From HXMU1420-13 sp965229525 (lineage in GTDB: Bacteria > Bacteroidota > Rhodothermia > Balneolales > Balneolaceae): a stretch of 64,000 bases of DNA. Location: assembly GCA_965229525.1 (NCBI GenBank), contig OZ245886.1, positions 1,240,001 through 1,304,000 of the forward strand, written 5' to 3'. Below the pieces are notes generated by a model that worked only from the letters and a program-made list of their open reading frames with translations, was not told the origin of the DNA and did no database searches. The position numbers and the translations under genes were made by a program. This document shows positions 15,501-24,433 of this stretch, piece after piece. Within the stretch, counting starts at the first letter, position 1; each line of letters starts with the position of its first letter.

Positions 15501-17876
15501 ATGAAACGCATCTCATTAATACTTAATACTTTAATTGTGGCACTGATCGCTCAAACAGCGATAGCACAAACCATGAATGATGGTATCATGTCACAAATGC
15601 AAGGGTTCGGGCAAACCGTTGAAATTGCAAATGGCAACATATTTATAGGCGAACCCCAAAATGTTCAAATTCCCGGGGCAGTTTATATTTATAAAGAAGA
15701 TGGAAATGAATGGGTTCAAAAATTCGTCATCAAAGCTGAAGATGGCGATGTTGGCGATAGTTTTGGGGCACGACTTTCAGCCTATAGCAATCTACTTATG
15801 GTTGGAGCACCCGGACGAAATGACGGTGAGGGCGGAGCATATATTTTTGAAGAATCTGAGGATGGCTCCTGGTCACAATTAACTATGCTCTCAGTTGAAA
15901 GTGATTCTACACTCGAGTCTGTGGGACAGGGTATTGCACTTGGTGAAGGCTATGCTTTCGTTGGCATTCCGGATTTAGGCAACGGTGCAGTTGCTGTATT
16001 TAAAGACAATAATGGCAATTACGTTCAGGAGGCATTGATAATGAATCCTGATACGGCTGAAACGATGTTTGGTAATTCACTCGATTTTGATGGCACCCAT
16101 TTAATTGTTGGTACATTCGACGCTAATGCAAGTGCTGCGTTTATTTATGCAAAAGAAAATGATGAGTGGGTAAACACAGCATCACTTTCTTATCCTCACC
16201 TTACCGATCGTAGTTATTTTGGCCGTCGTGTAGCTATTCATGGAGATATGGCTATGGTTGCTGCCCATAGAATGCATGATATGGGTACTGTATTCATGTA
16301 TGAAAATACAGAAGATGGTTGGGCTCCGGCTGGTAACCTAAATGCTTTTGATGGAAGTAGATTTCATTCATTTGGATACGCATTAGCAACTACTGAAAAC
16401 GAAGTTTGGGTTGGGGCCATTAACTCAAATGGTGGTAGAGGTGCGATCTACAGATTTTTTATGAACGAAGATGGATCATGGAGTTCATCTTCTAAAATTT
16501 CCGATGTAGGCCAATCGATGGGTGACTATTTTGGTGGGTCTATTGCTGTTGATGGTACGTTTGCTGTTTCTGGTATGACGGGTGCAGATTATGGCGCAGG
16601 TACAGCTGCAATTCTATCGAAAGATGAAGAGGGTAATTGGATAGCTGTTAATACCGTAATTGGCGATAACGTAGAATTACTACAGTCAATAACTGGTGAT
16701 AGAGTTGATTGCGAAGGTGGTAATGCAAACCTATTTGGTTGTGATAAAGTAAATCTGATTTCATTCCTGCCAAACAGAGAAATTGGTGCACAAAGAGGTG
16801 TAATGCTGAACGATATATGGGGTTGGACTGATCCTGAAACCGGCAAAGAATACGCTCTTGTAGGCCGCTCAGAAGGAACTTCATTTATTGACCTAAGTAA
16901 TCCTTCAAGCCCGGTTTATGTAGCAAACCTACCTATGACTGAAGGCGCCCGAGCAAACGTTTGGAGAGATATCAAAGTGTTTGATAACCATGCTTACATT
17001 GTAGCAGATAACGCTGGTGAGCATGGAATGCAGGTAGTTGATTTAACCCGCCTTCGTGAGTATGATGGCGAACCATTACTACTAGATGAAGATGCCCATT
17101 ATCCAAATATTCATAGTGCGCATAATGTGGTAATTAATGAAGAAACCGGCTTTGCATATATCGTAGGTGCTAGCGGCGGCGGAATGAGCTGCGGTGGTGG
17201 ACTACACATGGTAGATATCAACGACCCTAAAAATCCAACTTTTGTAGGTTGTTTTGCTGATCCTTCAACCGGAAGAAGCGGAACTGGTTATTCGCATGAT
17301 GCTCAATGTGTGGTTTATGATGGTCCTGATACTGAGCACACTGGAAAAGAAATTTGTGTGGGTGCGAATGAAACAGCTATTAGTGTTGCAGATGTTACGG
17401 ATAAAGAAAACCCAATTGCACTTTCAACTGGTTCATATCCAGATTACGGATATGTTCACCAGGGGTGGTTCGATGAGTCTCATACCTACTTTTATCAGAA
17501 TGATGAATTAGATGAGTTAATGGGTACCGTCGACGAAACCAGAACCATTGTGTGGGATTTATCAGATCTTGATGATCCTCAAGTATTAACTCAATATTTC
17601 AATGACAACGCATCTTCGGATCACAATCTTTACATCAAAGATAACCTGATGTATGCCTCAAATTACGTAAGTGGACTGCAGGTAATCGATATTTCCGATC
17701 CAGCTGATCCACAAAGAGTTGGATATTTCGATACGTTCCCTTTTACTGTAGATGCGGCAGGATTTAGTGGAACTTGGAGTAATTACCCATACTTCGAAAG
17801 TGGTGTTGTAATTATGACTAGTGGTTTTGAAGGATTCTTTGTTCTTGAAACCAGCCCTGAATTAATCAACAGATAA
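15501..17876 (+). CDS. secreted FG-GAP / choice-of-anchor B protein
   Basis: A 791-residue exported protein (signal peptide ending AIAQ). The N-terminal half (about 30-385) holds repeated FG-GAP-like blades of the form GDSFGARLSAYSNLLMVGAP...GGAYIFEE, expected to fold as a beta-propeller. The C-terminal half (about 405-785) is a choice-of-anchor B domain with LVIVD-like repeats: LNDIWGWTDPETGKEYALVG, VWRDIKVFDNHAYIVAD and GTWSNYPYFESGVV. No C-terminal sorting domain is visible. Function is unknown; such proteins are exported and probably act in protein-protein or surface contacts. The C-terminal half is homologous to the lipoprotein at 44596. It is the first of three adjacent secreted propeller genes. 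Confidence 0.86.
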   Translation: MKRISLILNTLIVALIAQTAIAQTMNDGIMSQMQGFGQTVEIANGNIFIGEPQNVQIPGAVYIYKEDGNEWVQKFVIKAEDGDVGDSFGARLSAYSNLLMVGAPGRNDGEGGAYIFEESEDGSWSQLTMLSVESDSTLESVGQGIALGEGYAFVGIPDLGNGAVAVFKDNNGNYVQEALIMNPDTAETMFGNSLDFDGTHLIVGTFDANASAAFIYAKENDEWVNTASLSYPHLTDRSYFGRRVAIHGDMAMVAAHRMHDMGTVFMYENTEDGWAPAGNLNAFDGSRFHSFGYALATTENEVWVGAINSNGGRGAIYRFFMNEDGSWSSSSKISDVGQSMGDYFGGSIAVDGTFAVSGMTGADYGAGTAAILSKDEEGNWIAVNTVIGDNVELLQSITGDRVDCEGGNANLFGCDKVNLISFLPNREIGAQRGVMLNDIWGWTDPETGKEYALVGRSEGTSFIDLSNPSSPVYVANLPMTEGARANVWRDIKVFDNHAYIVADNAGEHGMQVVDLTRLREYDGEPLLLDEDAHYPNIHSAHNVVINEETGFAYIVGASGGGMSCGGGLHMVDINDPKNPTFVGCFADPSTGRSGTGYSHDAQCVVYDGPDTEHTGKEICVGANETAISVADVTDKENPIALSTGSYPDYGYVHQGWFDESHTYFYQNDELDELMGTVDETRTIVWDLSDLDDPQVLTQYFNDNASSDHNLYIKDNLMYASNYVSGLQVIDISDPADPQRVGYFDTFPFTVDAAGFSGTWSNYPYFESGVVIMTSGFEGFFVLETSPELINR

Positions 17877-17889
17877 GATATACTTAACG

Positions 17890-17914
17890 GGATTTCTCTA
17901 AAGAAGGGAAATCC
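17890..17914 (+). terminator. weak hairpin between the first two propeller genes
   Basis: GGATTTC and GAAATCC form a 7-bp stem with an 11-nt loop, followed by TGATTTAATTTTT. It may be a partial terminator rather than a transcript end. Confidence 0.4.
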
Positions 17915-17944
17915 TGATTTAATTTTTCAATTGTTTAAAAAGTC

Positions 17945-18997
17945 ATGAGAATTTTACGTTCAATCGCGGTTTTCTTTGTTCTGATTTTACTAGGATCAGG
18001 CCAGGTTGCTAGTCAAGAGTTTGTGTACGTTTGCAATCAGAATTCAGCGTCTATTACCGTGATCAATGTTGAGACGCTAGAAATTGAAGATACTATCGAT
18101 CTTCGGGAACTTGGATTTTCATCAAACGCTAAGCCCCATCATGCAGCTGTAGAACCTGATGGTTCATTTTGGTATGTAACTCTAATTGGTGAAAATCGTG
18201 TTCTGAAATTTAATGCAGAAAATGAACTTGTTGCACAAGCTGAAATGGAAGTTCCAGGGCTAATTTCCCTACATCAAACTAAAGACATGATGTTTGTTGG
18301 ACGCTCCATGAGTGCAGTGAATCCACCACAAAGTTTTGGTGTGATTTCACGTTCGGATATGAGCTTAAAGGAAGAAGTGGACTTATTATTTTCTCGACCG
18401 CATGCCATTGCCAGTTTATCGGAAATGGAACATGTATTTGTTGCTAGTTTATCATCCAATCAAATTCTTTCGGTGAATACAGAATCTGATGATGCAGAAA
18501 TTGTTTCAATGGAAGGGATGAACCACATGTTCATTAATTTTGCTATTTCACCAGATGAATCTATGATGGTTGGAACGACTCAAATGACTGGGAAAATGAT
18601 GGTTTTCGACATTTCCGATCCACTAAATCTTGAGTTAACTAATACATTGGATGTAAACGCCCAACCTTGGCATCCTGTATTCTCGGATGATGGTAAGTTC
18701 GTTTATTTCGGTAACAAAGAGGCCAATTCTATCACTGCGGTTAATATGGAAACTCAAACGGTGGAATCTGTCATTGAAGGACAGGGACTTGCTCAGCCTC
18801 ATGGCGCAGTATTAAGTAGTGATAATCGGTACCTATTTGTTACTAACAACCATATGAAGATGAGCGAAATGCACGCAGGTCATTCGGATATGAACATGAT
18901 GAAAAAAGGGGCCGTTGCCATTATCGATACCGAAACATTTGAAATTGTTAAAATGATTGAAGTTGGCTTAAATCCAACAGGTATTGGTGCAAGATAA
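17945..18997 (+). CDS. secreted YVTN-type beta-propeller protein
   Basis: A 350-residue exported protein with a signal peptide (ending near GQVASQ). It contains repeating blades of the YVTN/YncE kind, for example FVYVCNQNSASITVINVETLEIEDTI, KFVYFGNKEANSITAVNMETQTVESVI and GAVAIIDTETFEIVKMIEVGLNPTGIG, about seven in all. There are many Met and His residues (for example NHMKMSEMHAGHSDMNMMKKG near 300-320), which could bind copper, though this is only suggestive. Family members act as scaffolds or unknown enzymes in the periplasm or outside the cell. It begins 68 bp after the preceding gene and ends 5 bp before the next. Confidence 0.84.
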   Translation: MRILRSIAVFFVLILLGSGQVASQEFVYVCNQNSASITVINVETLEIEDTIDLRELGFSSNAKPHHAAVEPDGSFWYVTLIGENRVLKFNAENELVAQAEMEVPGLISLHQTKDMMFVGRSMSAVNPPQSFGVISRSDMSLKEEVDLLFSRPHAIASLSEMEHVFVASLSSNQILSVNTESDDAEIVSMEGMNHMFINFAISPDESMMVGTTQMTGKMMVFDISDPLNLELTNTLDVNAQPWHPVFSDDGKFVYFGNKEANSITAVNMETQTVESVIEGQGLAQPHGAVLSSDNRYLFVTNNHMKMSEMHAGHSDMNMMKKGAVAIIDTETFEIVKMIEVGLNPTGIGAR

Positions 18998-19002
18998 CGC
19001 AG

Positions 19003-20823
19003 ATGACAAAAAGTACATCCAATTACCTGCCCTCCATATTTTTCTTCGTAGTAATTGCCACAATTGGGTGTGCTCCATCTCTCTCACAAAAAGAGACTAA
19101 AGTCACAACGGGGATTTATTCAAGGTCCATTTCACCATTTCCTGTTTATGATTCAAATGGTCGAACTTTAGATCTACCATTCTTAGGTGGACTTAATACC
19201 CCTCGTCCTCAATTTGTCGATATCGACGGTGATAATGATCCGGATTTATTTGTTCAGGAACACACCAACGAATTAATGTTCTTCGAACACGTTCAAGCGG
19301 ATGGTAAATCTAAACTTACATGGAGAACCAATACCTTTGCGGATATCGAAATTGGCGAATGGTTCCGATTTGTTGATATGGATCAGGACGGTGACTTCGA
19401 TTTATTAACTGAAAAACCATTTAGTTTTATTAGCTACTATGAAAATGTAGGCTCGCTAAATCGTCCGGAATTTACACTTGCTGCAGATTCTCTGAAAGAT
19501 ATTGATGGAGAGCCCATTTATTCAGATCGTCAGAATATCCCAAATGTTACTGATATTGATGCTGATGGTCTCCCAGACCTGTTTATTGGTAGTCTAGAAG
19601 GAACCGTCACTCGCTATGAATCTATTGGTAAGGATGAAAATGGCATCCCTAGATTTAAGTTGATAACACAGCGTTTTGAAGACATTGAAATTGTGACTGA
19701 ATTTGGATCGATGCACGGAGCCAATACGATGACATTTATGGATATTGACTCTGATGGTGACGAGGATATTTTCTGGGGCGATTTTTTTGAACCTGGACTT
19801 TTACTCATTGAAAATAGAGGGAGTAATAGAAATCCAAATTTTAGAACCGAACCACGTCCATTCCCTCCAAATGACCCCGCACAAACTAGTGGATACAATG
19901 CACCAACATTAGTGGATTGGGGAAATGATGGAGATGCAGATCTCTTTCTTGGAGTGTTAGGAGGTGCATACAATGCAAATCTTACTACTGCCGCTAACTT
20001 CTATTTCTATGAGCAGGATCAGGGTAATTTTACCCAGGTAACTCGTCAATTTTTAAGTATGATCGATGTTGGAGAAGAAAGCATTGCAACTGCTGGCGAT
20101 TATGATGGAGATGGGGACCTGGATTTATTTGTATCCAATAAAATCGATGCAAATAATTTAAAATCTTCTGCTATTTACCAATTTGAAAATCGAGGAACAC
20201 CCAAAGAACCTGAATTTTATAACATCGGAACAATGAATCTCCCCAACGGATTTCATTACGCACCCGAATTTGTAGATTTAAACGATGATGGAACTGATGA
20301 TTTATTAATTGGAAACTGGAAAGGTGAGGTTACTTATCTCATTAATACAGGCTGTGAATTTGGTATTGTAAACGAGGTTCTTGTTGAGCTTCCACGGGGC
20401 AGTTATGCAACACCCAGAGCAGTTGATATCGATGCAGATGGTGATTTTGATATCGTTCTGGGATCATCAGGAGGAAATTTATATCTCTTTGAGAATATTG
20501 GCTCTAAATCGAATCCAATTTTTAAACTAGATCCAACGGCTTTTGATGGAATTAAATCCAGACATCGAAGTGCGCCCGCCTTTTCTGATATAGATAATGA
20601 TGGTGATTACGATTTGATGATTGGCAGCAAAATTGAAGGAATTCTCTATTTCGAGAATATCGGTTCCGCTGAAAATCACGAATTTATAGCTTCAGAATTA
20701 CCATTTACGGTAGCTACTTCGCCAATGAGTAATCCTTTTGCAATAGACTTAAATAGTGACTCAGTGGATGAATTCTTGATCGGCTCACGAAGTGGTGGTT
20801 TATTGTATTATCATCGCAATTAA
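19003..20823 (+). CDS. FG-GAP/VCBS-repeat lipoprotein
   Basis: A 606-residue predicted lipoprotein (ATIGCAPS, Cys near residue 23). The mature protein is built from repeats of a Ca-binding loop of the form D-x-D-x-D-G-D-x-D-L, for example FVDIDGDNDPDLF, FVDMDQDGDFDLL, AGDYDGDGDLDLFVSN, AVDIDADGDFDIVLG and FSDIDNDGDYDLMIG, followed by FENIGS-type strands. This is the FG-GAP/integrin-alpha-like propeller pattern. The role is probably surface adhesion or scaffolding with calcium; no catalytic domain is seen. With the two preceding genes it makes a trio of exported propellers. Confidence 0.85.
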   Translation: MTKSTSNYLPSIFFFVVIATIGCAPSLSQKETKVTTGIYSRSISPFPVYDSNGRTLDLPFLGGLNTPRPQFVDIDGDNDPDLFVQEHTNELMFFEHVQADGKSKLTWRTNTFADIEIGEWFRFVDMDQDGDFDLLTEKPFSFISYYENVGSLNRPEFTLAADSLKDIDGEPIYSDRQNIPNVTDIDADGLPDLFIGSLEGTVTRYESIGKDENGIPRFKLITQRFEDIEIVTEFGSMHGANTMTFMDIDSDGDEDIFWGDFFEPGLLLIENRGSNRNPNFRTEPRPFPPNDPAQTSGYNAPTLVDWGNDGDADLFLGVLGGAYNANLTTAANFYFYEQDQGNFTQVTRQFLSMIDVGEESIATAGDYDGDGDLDLFVSNKIDANNLKSSAIYQFENRGTPKEPEFYNIGTMNLPNGFHYAPEFVDLNDDGTDDLLIGNWKGEVTYLINTGCEFGIVNEVLVELPRGSYATPRAVDIDADGDFDIVLGSSGGNLYLFENIGSKSNPIFKLDPTAFDGIKSRHRSAPAFSDIDNDGDYDLMIGSKIEGILYFENIGSAENHEFIASELPFTVATSPMSNPFAIDLNSDSVDEFLIGSRSGGLLYYHRN

Positions 20824-20835
20824 TCCGTTTTAATT

Positions 20836-21195
20836 ATGAATATCGAACAATACCGGGATTTCTGCCTTTCTTTCCCAATGGTTACTGAAAGCTTCCCGTT
20901 TGATGAAAAAGTACTGGTGTTCAAAGTAGCCAATAAAATGTTTGCTCTTGCAGATGTTGAAGACTTCGAGTATATCAATCTAAAATGTGATCCCGAACGT
21001 GCAATTATGCTTCGCGAGGAGTATGAGGATATTAAACCCGGCTATCACATGTCAAAGAAGCATTGGAATTCTGTTCACGTCACGGGTATTCTTGAAGATG
21101 ATTTCATAGAAAAGCTAATTGTCGATTCTTACACTCTTATTGTTGCGAGTTTGCCCAAGAAGACGCAAGCTGAGATCACTCGACTTCGAAATTAG
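20836..21195 (+). CDS. MmcQ/YjbR family protein
   Basis: A 119-residue single-domain protein with the YjbR/MmcQ pattern: N-terminal YRDFCLSFPMVTESFPFDE, FKVANKMFALAD, then INLKCDPERAIMLREEYEDIKPGYHMSKKHWNSVHV. The double-wing fold resembles DNA-binding proteins and the family is often called DNA-binding, although activity is little studied. No signal peptide, so cytoplasmic. It follows the FG-GAP lipoprotein by 12 bp, and its last 20 bp overlap the end of the convergent DUF6787-like gene. Confidence 0.88.
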   Translation: MNIEQYRDFCLSFPMVTESFPFDEKVLVFKVANKMFALADVEDFEYINLKCDPERAIMLREEYEDIKPGYHMSKKHWNSVHVTGILEDDFIEKLIVDSYTLIVASLPKKTQAEITRLRN

Positions 21196-21499
21196 CGTCT
21201 TTATTTTTTTTTGAACCCCTCAATCTACCTAGGGACTTTTTGCTGAACCAAAAAAAGAATTTTTTCTGGCCAAAAACTGTCCCATAAAAAAGAAGTAAGG
21301 CATAATAGGTTGGCAGGATAGTGACTAACCAAATTGGAAGTCGAATGTACCACGCCCATTCTGGCGATACACCAATCAAATTATAAATTAGTTTTTTAGC
21401 AAAAAGAACCGAAAATCCAGTTATAGCAAATACTATAAACACTATTATAAGTTGAGTATTATTTTCTATTTGCCATCGTTGCTTTAGTTTTTCAAGCAC
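21176..21499 (-). CDS. DUF6787-like small membrane protein
   Basis: A 107-residue protein beginning LEKLKQRWQIENNTQLIIVFIVFAITG with two membrane helices (about 17-37 and 52-72) and a conserved middle FGQKKFFFWFSKK, ending in a basic/acidic tail. This matches my recollection of the DUF6787 family of Bacteroidota, which is sometimes mis-named as a diacylglyceryl transferase. The real function is unknown. The gene is single and overlaps the 3' end of the YjbR gene by 20 bp tail to tail. Confidence 0.72.
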   Translation of the reverse strand: MLEKLKQRWQIENNTQLIIVFIVFAITGFSVLFAKKLIYNLIGVSPEWAWYIRLPIWLVTILPTYYALLLFYGTVFGQKKFFFWFSKKSLGRLRGSKKNKDANFEVE

Positions 21500-21610
21500 G
21501 TTAAAAGAAATGAGTTATTAAATATTGAAAAAATGATTTATTTAGCTCGAATGAACACAATTGTTTATCGTGAAGAATATATGCACTATTTGAATTGTTT
21601 GTTATGATTG

Positions 21611-21636
21611 GTTGCAATTACAAGTAGTTGCAATTA
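21611..21636 (+). promoter_or_regulatory. 10-bp direct repeat upstream of the aquaporin gene
   Basis: GTTGCAATTA occurs at 21611-21620 and again at 21627-21636, 16 bp apart, within the 182-bp gap before the aquaporin gene. A TATAAT-like element follows at 21662-21667. It could be a regulator site; chance cannot be excluded in AT-rich DNA. Confidence 0.3.
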
Positions 21637-21681
21637 GTTTCCGTCACAATGGAAGGATTGTTATAATTACCGGCAGTTAAG

Positions 21682-22296
21682 ATGCGACGATATTTAATGG
21701 AAGCAGTTGGCACTATGATGCTGGTTCTTACCTTTGGTTTAACCAGCGAACCTCTAGCGCTTGGTCTTGTACTGGCAGCTTTGATTTATGGGGGTATGTT
21801 CGTTTCCGGAGCACATTTCAATCCCGCTGTTTCGTTTGCTTATTTTGCACGAAGAGATATTAACTTCCAGCTGTTTCTTGGATATTCTGTAAGTCAAATT
21901 TTAGGCGCTTTTGCAGCATCCGGTTTGTTGTTGATGATTACAAACTCGGTTTTCTACGCTGAACCACCTACTGCTTCTACTTTTACGCAACAGGTTTCTG
22001 TTGAGATTTTTATCAGCTTCTTACTAGTATTTGCTTATTTGAGCCTTCTAAATCATAAGAGTAATTCAACCATTCGAATTAATGCACTCGGTGTTGGCCT
22101 AACCCTGACCGCAGCCATATTTATTGGGAAAAATATTTCGGGTGCCTACTTAAATCCTGCTCTTTCAATAGGATCATCAATTGTAGATTACCTAGCCGTA
22201 AAAGGAAATTCATTTGTAAATATTCCACTTTATACGATAGCACCATTTACGGGCGCAACTTTGGCAGCCCTTTTAAATTGGTATACCACCGATTAA
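21682..22296 (+). CDS. aquaporin / MIP-family channel
   Basis: A 204-residue protein with six membrane helices and the two NPA half-helices: AHFNPAVSFAYFAR (about 50) and GAYLNPALSIGSSIV (about 158). It has the family N-terminus RRYLMEAVGTMMLVLTFG. The second motif is followed by Ser where most MIPs have Arg (NPAxxxR), so the usual selectivity-filter Arg seems replaced, as in some short bacterial MIP relatives. It is shorter than classical aquaporins (about 230-270). It would conduct water or small solutes across the inner membrane. It is convergent with the histidine kinase gene, two bases apart. Confidence 0.88.
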   Translation: MRRYLMEAVGTMMLVLTFGLTSEPLALGLVLAALIYGGMFVSGAHFNPAVSFAYFARRDINFQLFLGYSVSQILGAFAASGLLLMITNSVFYAEPPTASTFTQQVSVEIFISFLLVFAYLSLLNHKSNSTIRINALGVGLTLTAAIFIGKNISGAYLNPALSIGSSIVDYLAVKGNSFVNIPLYTIAPFTGATLAALLNWYTTD

Positions 22297-22298
22297 TT

Positions 22299-23696
22299 CT
22301 AAACTAAAGGAAGGCTGAAAAAGAACCTGCTTCCTTTACCCGGTGTGCTCTCAACATTAATCTCAGTTTTATGGGCTGCTAATATCCCTTTCACAACAGC
22401 CAAGCCAAGACCTGTACCACCTTTATCTCTTGATCTTGCTTTGTCGGTTCGATAAAACCGATCAAATAACCGATCGAGATGTTCTTCGGCTATTCCGATC
22501 CCACTATCCACAATTTCAATAAGTACTCTTCCACTATGCTTTGTTGACATAACCTTGATTTCGCCATCATTCGTATACTTTATCGCATTAGATACAAGGT
22601 TATCCATCACTTGTTCAAGTTTTTCATTATCTCCAAAAACCTGACTTTTCTTTGAAAACTCAAAGGATAACTTAATCCCTTTTTCATTAGCAATCGGAGT
22701 ATAGGTTTTTACCACTTCAGCGATCATATCCTCGAGCACGAATTCCTTTTTATTAATAAAGCTCTCATCCATATCATAGCGCTGAAGCGATTTTATATCC
22801 TGGAATATTCGTACTACTCGTTCTATTTGCTTTTGTGCTGTGTTCAAATACTGCCCTTTTTTTTCCTCGCTCAGTCCTTCCAGTTGAAGCATCTCCATAG
22901 CACCAGAAATCGTGTGTAATGGATTTCGAACCTCATGAGCAATATCCGCGAAAAACTGATTCTGTTTTTCATTAAGTGTTTTTTGCTGATCGTAGTCTGC
23001 TTTTAATTTACCAGCCATTTGATTTAATGACTTTGCCAGAGAACCAAATTCGTCTTTCCTGGAGACATCTAACTCGCGATCAAGATTTCCGCTAGCCACA
23101 TCTAAAGCGGCCTCCTCAAGCTGTTTAATGGGCTTCCCTAAATACCTGGCGAAATAAATACTCACAATTACAACCACTAGAATGGAGCCAATCATTGCAC
23201 CATAAATCAAATGCCGAATGGAGGCAGCTGCTGCGTAAAGTTCATTTTTATTTTTTGCGATTCGCAGATATCTAACTTCGGTGATGTCACGCTCAATTCG
23301 ATGAAATGAAAATATATCTTCTAGATCATCTTCATTGATAATTACCTGACTTACTTCGTCTAATTCATTTTGCAACTGGTCATTCAAAAAGGCACGAGTA
23401 TCCATAAAACCGGGAGCATCAACAGGAGCATTTACTAAAAGCGTGCCGGCTGAATCAAATAAAGCGATCTGATATCCGGTTAGATCGGCAGTGAACGTGG
23501 TTTTAAGAAATAAATCGGCAAAATCGTCTTGCACTTGCAAAGACTCGGCAAACGTTTTTGTATCAAGCTCGAATTGAGTGATTGCTTCATCTAATAAAAA
23601 AGTTCGTATGCTAAGAATAGCATATGCGCTAATTACAATTACTCCAATGGAAAGAAGTGTAATGTAAGTGAGCGCTAATTTCGCCTGAATGTTCAC
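22299..23696 (-). CDS. HAMP sensor histidine kinase
   Basis: A 465-residue transmembrane kinase: TM1 (9-29), a periplasmic sensor domain of about 130 residues, TM2 (163-184), HAMP (about 183-237), HisKA with phospho-accepting H254 in FADIAHEVRNPLH, and HATPase_c with N-box (NLVSNAIKYTND), G1 (DSGIGI), F-box (FDRFYR) and G2 (GGTGLGLAVV). The stimulus is unknown. Its start overlaps the stop of the partner response regulator gene by 4 bp, so the pair is translationally coupled with the regulator first. Confidence 0.93.
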   Translation of the reverse strand: MNIQAKLALTYITLLSIGVIVISAYAILSIRTFLLDEAITQFELDTKTFAESLQVQDDFADLFLKTTFTADLTGYQIALFDSAGTLLVNAPVDAPGFMDTRAFLNDQLQNELDEVSQVIINEDDLEDIFSFHRIERDITEVRYLRIAKNKNELYAAAASIRHLIYGAMIGSILVVVIVSIYFARYLGKPIKQLEEAALDVASGNLDRELDVSRKDEFGSLAKSLNQMAGKLKADYDQQKTLNEKQNQFFADIAHEVRNPLHTISGAMEMLQLEGLSEEKKGQYLNTAQKQIERVVRIFQDIKSLQRYDMDESFINKKEFVLEDMIAEVVKTYTPIANEKGIKLSFEFSKKSQVFGDNEKLEQVMDNLVSNAIKYTNDGEIKVMSTKHSGRVLIEIVDSGIGIAEEHLDRLFDRFYRTDKARSRDKGGTGLGLAVVKGILAAHKTEINVESTPGKGSRFFFSLPLV

Positions 23697-24394
23697 GAAT
23701 TTATATACTCGCGATTGAATCCGTATCCAACTCCTCGATACGTTTTAATTAGCTTACCACTATCCTTCATTTTGATTCGAAGATTCTTAATGTGAACATC
23801 TACGGTTCGATCAAAAATGTATTTTTCCTCATCGGTAATGTGCTCAAGAATTTCCTGGCGGCTGTAAACCAATTTAGGATGCTTAAAAAATAACTCTGCA
23901 ATAACGTATTCAGTATGGGTAAGATCTACTTGCTTGTCATGGATGTACATTACTTTCGCTTCGGTATCTAAATACACATAATCGTATCTTAACCAATGCG
24001 TTTTTTCAGGACTTTGCCTTCTTAGTCTGCTTTCTACATGGGCTTTAATCAGGTTTAAGCTTGCGGGTTTTTTGATGTAATCATCCCCACCTAATTCAAG
24101 GCCTTCTATTTCATCCTTTTCTTCATCGCGTGCGGTTAAAAACAGCACCGGCATTTCATTCACCACTGGGTGCTTTCGGATATGTTTGCAAACTTCTTTG
24201 CCGTCCATGTGCGGAACCATGATATCAAGAATGGCTAATTCAAGTTCATTTGCATAGCGATCTATGATCTCAAGAGCCTCTTTTCCATCTTTCGCCCAAT
24301 GCACCGTGTAACTATTGATTTCCAAAAAGTTAGCGAGCATTTCTCCTGATTCAATTTCGTCCTCTAGCAGTAAAATAGTATGATGAGTGTTCAC
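23693..24394 (-). CDS. OmpR/PhoB-family response regulator
   Basis: A 233-residue two-domain regulator. The receiver has acidic residues E11/D12, phospho-acceptor D57 (LAILDIMVP), a Thr in LTARDEE and Lys in IKKP. The C-terminal winged-helix domain (about 130-230) ends with the typical VDVHIKNLRIKMKDSGKLIKTYRGVGYGF. It binds tandem direct repeats as a dimer on phosphorylation. It precedes and overlaps its kinase gene and is divergent from the SDR gene 39 bp away. The TTCACA boxes before hmuR have the layout this class binds, but nothing links the two directly. Confidence 0.94.
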   Translation of the reverse strand: MNTHHTILLLEDEIESGEMLANFLEINSYTVHWAKDGKEALEIIDRYANELELAILDIMVPHMDGKEVCKHIRKHPVVNEMPVLFLTARDEEKDEIEGLELGGDDYIKKPASLNLIKAHVESRLRRQSPEKTHWLRYDYVYLDTEAKVMYIHDKQVDLTHTEYVIAELFFKHPKLVYSRQEILEHITDEEKYIFDRTVDVHIKNLRIKMKDSGKLIKTYRGVGYGFNREYINS

Positions 24395-24433
24395 GTCTAT
24401 AAAAATGATTAAGTTCTGCCAAAATGTATCAGA

